This document shows, one piece after another, positions 63,687 through 64,000 of a stretch of 64,000 bases of DNA. Position numbers and translations under genes: made by a program. The stretch covers positions 6,821,001-6,885,000 of the forward strand of contig NC_080058.1 in assembly GCF_026212465.1 (NCBI RefSeq), written 5' to 3'. This DNA comes from Amaranthus tricolor (lineage: Eukaryota > Streptophyta > Magnoliopsida > Caryophyllales > Amaranthaceae). The notes below the pieces were generated by a model. The model did no database searches, was not told the origin of the DNA, and was given only the letters and a program-made list of their open reading frames with translations. Numbering within the stretch: the first letter of the stretch is position 1; every line of letters starts with the position of its first letter.

Positions 63687-64000
63687 TAGGCTTGACAAAA
63701 GTTAACACGACATACTAAATTAATCTGAATCTAACTCAAAATAAGTGGATTTAGGTTGAGGGTTGAGGTTAAGGTCAAAATGCTAAACCTAAAACAAATT
63801 TATATAACCCATTTAATTAAATGAGTTAATTTGGAGCTAAATCAATAAGTATAACCTTAACTTAATTCATTTAATATTTCTTATTTATCGTAGTAAATAC
63901 AAAATAACAAATCATGAATAAAAAGTTTGAAATTGAGACTTAAAAAATAAGATATAGTCAAATTAGTCAATGTTTAAAACCTCAGTAATAATTAAAAAAA
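63687..64000 (+). mobile_element. hAT-like element, partial, direct relative of 59666-60210
   Basis: Starts TAGGCTTGACAAAAG, then follows the other copy closely (AAATAAGTGG(A/G)TTTAGG, CCATTTAATTAAATGAGTT, AATCAATAAGTATAA, AGTAAATACAAAATAA). It runs off the window edge. Confidence 0.65.

Overview
The window is nuclear DNA of a flowering plant, almost certainly a eudicot. It is very AT-rich, has one gene with introns, and is otherwise packed with plant transposable elements. The element types (long TG..CA LTRs, RTE-type LINE tails, Stowaway-like MITEs beginning CTCCCTC, hAT remnants with GGGTCGG motifs) and the MYB sequence would suit Caryophyllales/Amaranthaceae, but that placement is a guess.

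Gene: the only intact protein-coding gene I can support is an R2R3-MYB transcription factor on the minus strand (6102-8057, three exons, 421 residues). Its DNA-binding domain matches the MYB61/MYB50/MYB55/MYB86 group (subgroup 13). A TATA box is visible at 8357-8362. Mobile DNA surrounds the gene closely: a probable MITE starts about 45 bp upstream of the TATA box, an LTR plus primer-binding-site remnant lies in intron 1, and a LINE-tail-like segment abuts the stop codon. A trinucleotide microsatellite in exon 3 encodes a poly-Asn run.

Layout: 1-5960 holds AT microsatellites, a 129-bp tandem duplication, one TIR MITE and one LINE tail. 5960-8700 is the MYB locus. 8700-24185 is AT-rich intergenic DNA with MITEs (11895-12243, 21291-21574, 22994-23360), a complete TRIM retrotransposon with perfect 5-bp target duplications (16069-16341), and an RTE LINE 3' end retaining the C-terminus of its ORF (17155-17826). 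24191-27784 is a 3.6-kb solo LTR flanked by CTTTT duplications. 28579-34080 is MITE-rich and carries a decayed ~150-bp tandem repeat. 34600-38330 is a broken Ty1/copia element on the minus strand with recognisable protease, integrase, RT and RNase H but no gag. 38744-39151 is a 400-bp AT microsatellite. 39155-64000 holds further MITEs, a second TRIM (46621-46943, GTAAG duplications), a 355-bp chimera with inverted LTR termini around the first codons of a copia gag (55061-55415, GAAAA duplications), and several hAT-like elements, including two inverted relatives 18 kb apart and two direct relatives near the right edge.

There is no operon, CRISPR array, rRNA or tRNA gene that I can recognise. 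The most unusual object is the inverted-terminus gag chimera at 55061-55415. The TRIM family, the dispersed LINE-tail family and the mobile-element shell around the MYB gene are the next most useful observations.
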